The notes beneath the pieces were generated by a model that saw only the letters and a list, made by a program, of their open reading frames with translations, did no database searches and was not told where the DNA came from. From Trichodelitschia bisporula (taxonomy: Eukaryota; Ascomycota; Dothideomycetes; Phaeotrichales; Phaeotrichaceae): a DNA stretch of 64,000 bases. Below are positions 60,661 to 64,000 of this stretch, piece by piece. The stretch covers positions 262,606-326,605 of the forward strand of contig ML996709.1 of the NCBI GenBank assembly GCA_010356995.1, in the 5' to 3' direction. Position 1 is the stretch's first letter; the number at the start of each line of letters is the position of its first letter. The position numbers and the translations under genes were made by a program.

Positions 60661-61897
60661 ATGGAGACCAACATGAACCCCGCGGCCATGGCAATCGAAT
60701 GTTCAGTTTGCCTCGAACTTCTTCCGCCGCACCAAGTCATTTCGCTGACTTGCGGCTGCAAATACTGTCTGGGTTGCATGGACCGCGTGGTCAAGCTGGC
60801 GACGAACCGGGAGGCTCATTATCCGCCCCGGTGCTGCCAGTGGCCCATTCCCGCCGACACCATGTTCGTTGCTCTGCCGCAGCAAGTGGTCGAGGAGTTC
60901 ATGGCTGCCAAACGGGTCTGGGACTCGGGCAATCGCACCTATTGCTCCAACAAGACGTGCGGAAAGTTCATCGATCCGATCCACATCGTGTCTGGCGAGG
61001 CGAGCTGCCCCTGCAGGACGAAGACATGCTCCCAGTGCAAGAATGCTCACCACGACGGGTACTGCTCCCGGGTTGACGAGCGGGCCACCGCATGGTCCTT
61101 CGCGCGGGAACAAGGCTGGAAGATCTGCCACAAGTGCGGCTACATCATTGAGCTCGAATCTGGCAGCTACCACATTATGTAAGTTCTATGTACATATTGT
61201 CGCTGACGCTAACGCTTGCAGCTGTCTCTGTCGGCATGAGTTCTGCTACTCTTGCGGTGCGGCGTGGAAGACCTGCAACTGCAAGGTGTTTGAGGGTGGG
61301 CCCGAGGTCCAGGCTTCGCAATATGCGGCATCTCAGAGCCAGCATGAGCCTGCCGGACAGCTCGTCCTTTATGGCGCGCCGCCTCATCAAGGGCCGTCTC
61401 CCTCTCGTGGGCAGTCTCCGCATCAAGGACAGTTTCCGCACCAGGGACAGGCTCCGCACCCAGGATACTTTCCTCACCAGGGGCAGTTTCCTCACCAGGG
61501 ACAGTTTCCCCAACCGACCTACTATTCCCACGGACAGTTTCCACAGCACGGCCAGTTTCCGCAGCAAGGCCAGTTTCCGCAGCACGGCCAGTTTCCGCAG
61601 CAGGGGCACTCTCATCAACAGGGACAGTTTCACCAGCAAGGACACTTTCCCCACCCGCAGCAGTCCGAGCCTGAGGGGATCCCCGATTTCGCGCTGTGGG
61701 AACGTTTGCAAAAGCACTGTGAACACCCGGGGCAGTTTCACAGAGTGATGCTCCGGCGTGGCGGCAGATGCAAGATGTGCAACATATGGGTCCACAAATT
61801 TCTGCTTACGTGTAGGGAGTGTCATCTGGAAGTCTGCGAGCAGTGTCGCCACGAGATGAACCACTTTGGTAAGTCAAAGAGCCCGCGGAAGGATTAA
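60661..61897 (+). CDS. RBR-like protein lacking the catalytic cysteine, with H-Q-G-Q-F-P repeats and a C-terminal zinc module (RBR3)
   Basis: Exons 60661-61178 and 61222-61897 give 397 residues. I take the ATG at 60661, just before RING1 (C-S-V-C-L-E-L, residues 14-62, with P-P-R-C-C); the IBR has R-T-Y-C-S-N-K-T-C-G-K-F-I and C-S-Q-C-K. RING2 reads C-H-K-C-G-Y-I-I-E-L-E-S-G-S-Y-H-I-I-C-L-C: the position of the ubiquitin-accepting Cys is Ser169 (AGC, 61165-61167). All zinc ligands nearby are kept (C-Y-S-C-G, C-N-C). The intron interrupts the codon just before C-L-C, at the same place and phase as intron 3 of RBR2. Residues about 230-325 are six-residue repeats (P-Q-H-G-Q-F, 18-bp unit). A last module C-K-M-C...C-R-E-C...C-E-Q-C-R-H looks zinc-binding. 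It may bind E2s or substrates without transferring ubiquitin itself (inference). Confidence 0.85.
61425..61665 (+). repeat. 18-bp coding repeat (Q-F-P-Q-H/Q-G units)
   Basis: Repeats of CAGTTTCCGCAGCACGGC and variants, about a dozen copies, more regular towards the 3' side. They encode the Gln/Pro/His-rich low-complexity segment of RBR3. Confidence 0.85.
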
Positions 61898-63038
61898 ACA
61901 ACATTCGTACACGAATATCTGCAAGTCTCTGTGGAAGCGTTACTGTAGGTAAACGTTTCAATCAAGTGTTTCTTTAAACGTCTCTCTCTCGTCATCTTGT
62001 GAAGGTCTCTCTTTCGTACCCCTTTACATGTCCATCTCTCTTGTGTCTCTATAAACGTCACCTTCAAAGTCTCTGTAAACGCGCCCTGTCGAGCAGCTCC
62101 GCCCGAGGCTTTGAATGAGCTTCTATGAGATTCACGTACCACATACATACCGACAAGTAAGACTTGGGTGTGGCGTTTATAAGTGTGCGAGGTGGATACT
62201 CCATCGTCTTCCAATTGGCACTTACGACTCGGTTGTTTCTCACGGTACGTCAAAAACTGACCCAAAGTGTAGATCGACCCGGAGGCTGGAACCGGAAGCG
62301 TCGCGCCGCGGACCGCAACAGGTAGAGGAGCCCCTTGCGGCCGAAGTTGGGGCGTCCGCTACTTCTGGAGTGGCACAAGTTCTAGACTGCTAAGGTTAAA
62401 GTAGGAAAACGGATACCTGAGATTCTGTTCTATACATTGCCCTCCCTGTGACATTATTCGGTATTCGTTTGATTCCATACGTGGTGATGAGAGTAAGCGT
62501 CCCAGAACCAGCCGTCGGAGATGCGGGGATGTTCCACAAAGCGGGGAACCTCCCGCCTCCCATGCAAAGCTTGTTTCCTACACACTTGGCGTAGCCCCGC
62601 AGGAAGATGGCGGTAAAACCGCATGGGAGACAACCCGCCAGAGCGAGCCGATCTGGAGTTCTTGACATATGCAGCAACCGGCTTGGACGACTTTGTGTCG
62701 GGCCTTCGCAGAAGACGGTCTTCGGAGGTAAGCGCATGGCACCCAGATGCTGTCAGTGACACCGAACAAGAAGAACGACAAGACTCTCTTCTCTGCTCAT
62801 ACACCTAGTAAACAACGTCATCCTGCAGCACATCCGCTGCATCTTCCTCTCTCCAGGTCATTTCACACGGCAGTGTCTCAGATGGTGAGCGGTCAGTCGG
62901 CGCTAAATCGAGCAACGTGCAGCACGAGTACGGTAGAACCCCGCACCTGGTTCCCCTCATAAAGTCAACAAACGCAGGCACCCAGCCTGTAGCTCTCCAC
63001 ATTCATCACCTTACCTCCACCGTTCAACCTCCATCATC
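61898..63038. other. Intergenic stretch, border of the accessory island
   Basis: About 1.1 kb. Near 61930-62090 a loose recurrence of GTCTCT and TAAACG(T/C) is visible, not regular enough to call a tandem repeat. No gene is supported; the end near 63038 should hold the promoter of the amidotransferase gene. Confidence 0.5.
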
Positions 63039-64000
63039 ATGTGTCGCTGGTTTGCCTACATATCGCCAGAGGAGCCATGTCTCCTCAGCGACGTCCTCAT
63101 CGATCCCGCCAACTCCATCTCCAAGCAATGCTCCGAGCACTACCTTCCCAAGCTGCTGCCTCACGGCGAGGAAAAGGACCTGGACGACTCGAAAGACAAG
63201 CTGATCAGGATGCGCAACAGCCTGCTGAACATGGATGGGCTGGGTATCGCCTGGTGAGCCACATGCAAAGCCCACCCGACCGCGCTGACCACCAGGTTCA
63301 CCGACGCTGCGCAGGATTATATGCGGGACGTGAAGGGCCCCCGACCGGCTCTTTACAAGTCGCAGTCGCCCCCGATCAACGACTTCAACTTCCGCAGCCT
63401 CTGCATGAACACCGAGACCAAGTGTCTGTTCGCCCATATCCGTGCCTCGTCCGGCTCCGTCGTGACGCAGGTCAATAGCCATCCGTTCGTCTTCGGCCGC
63501 CATGTCTTCATGCATAACGGCGTCATCAGCAACTTCACCGACATACGTCGGGAGCTGCTGCGCGATATCAGCTACGATGCCTTTGCCAACATCTTTGGGA
63601 GTACCGATTCGGAGCACGCTGCAGCGCTGTACATGACCCATCTGACCGGGCACGGGAACCGGGAGTCATGGCAGCGCGAGTACACACTGGACGAGATGCT
63701 GAAGGCAATGATGAAGACGGTTGTCCAGATACTGGAACTGCAGCGCAAAGTGCTAGGCGACCGTGCGACTCCCAGCAGCCTCAATTTCTGCACCACCGAC
63801 GGCCGCCGCATGTTGGCCATCCGCTTCCGCAACCACGCCACGCAGCAGCCGCCCAGCCTGTACTGGAGTGAGTTCGCCGGCCGCACGCTGAACCACAAAT
63901 ATCCGGGGCACGCCGACGGACCGGGCTTGGTTAACGAGCAGGCCATCATGGGTGAGGAGGAGCGCATCGGCCGCCACACCATCATTGCGAGCGAGCCCAC
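63039..64000 (+). CDS. DUG3: Class-II glutamine amidotransferase-like protein, Dug3 type (3' end beyond window)
   Basis: Exons 63039-63253 and 63296 to the right edge over a 42-nt intron; 306 codons are visible. The start exposes Cys2 (M-C-R-W-F-A-Y), the N-terminal nucleophile of class-II (Ntn) amidotransferases after Met removal. Further marks: P-C-L-L-S-D-V-L-I-D-P, M-D-G-L-G-I-A-W, R-S-L-C-M-N-T, F-A-H-I-R-A-S-S-G, N-S-H-P-F-V-F-G, F-M-H-N-G-V-I and S-T-D-S-E-H-A-A-A-L-Y. Dug3 works with Dug2 in the cytosolic breakdown of glutathione (family knowledge). It marks the return to conserved gene content at the right side of the island. Confidence 0.9.

Noticed and set aside
61894-62265. 123-codon - strand frame next to RBR3
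   Set aside because: Its loose repeats follow the recurring GTCTCT/TAAACG words in the DNA; no domain and no paralogue.

Overview
The window is nuclear DNA from a filamentous ascomycete (Pezizomycotina). The evidence is short introns of about 45-60 nt with GT..AG ends and CTAAC-like branch sites, GC-rich coding sequence, a pisatin-demethylase-like P450, a GPI-GlcNAc transferase, an RDH54-type Snf2 protein, a DUG3-type amidotransferase and fungal secreted proteins. The species cannot be named from this stretch. One assembly gap of 240 N lies at 21311-21550.

Left part (1-27.5 kb) is ordinary, well-spaced gene space: DBP6-like DEAD-box helicase (running off the left edge) and GPI3/PIG-A from a divergent promoter; a DUF3455 secreted protein; a small secreted F-P-K-G-G repeat protein; an Hsp20 protein with a very long Gly/His-rich front; a secreted type-B carboxylesterase; a protein with an AMPK-type glycogen-binding fold; a VHS/GAT trafficking protein cut by the gap; tRNA-Ala(AGC); a Cys-rich two-repeat surface protein; and a P450.

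The right part (28.8-62 kb) looks like an accessory island. Conserved genes appear only as RDH54 in its middle (47.3-50.0 kb) and DUG3 at its right border. The rest is made of small local gene families: (1) three copies of an unrecognised two-part family (28.8, 50.8 and 52.9 kb); (2) four copies of a module with a D...E-x-K arrangement suggestive of PD-(D/E)XK nucleases, three in tandem; (3) charged coiled-coil proteins sharing an N-terminal F-L-x-E-A-x-x-I-P-L-x-S-T box and a C-terminal helix, four of which also share a short upstream DNA element; (4) three RING-IBR-RING (RBR) ubiquitin ligases, one with its catalytic cysteine on an 18-nt exon and one with that cysteine replaced by serine; and (5) a GAT-domain paralogue of the VHS/GAT gene at 20 kb. 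Several copies keep one reading frame across in-frame stops.

Working together (inference): the island pairs ubiquitin-ligase scaffolds with rapidly duplicating, decaying charged or nuclease-like proteins, as seen at loci under diversifying selection. No partner or substrate can be read from sequence alone.
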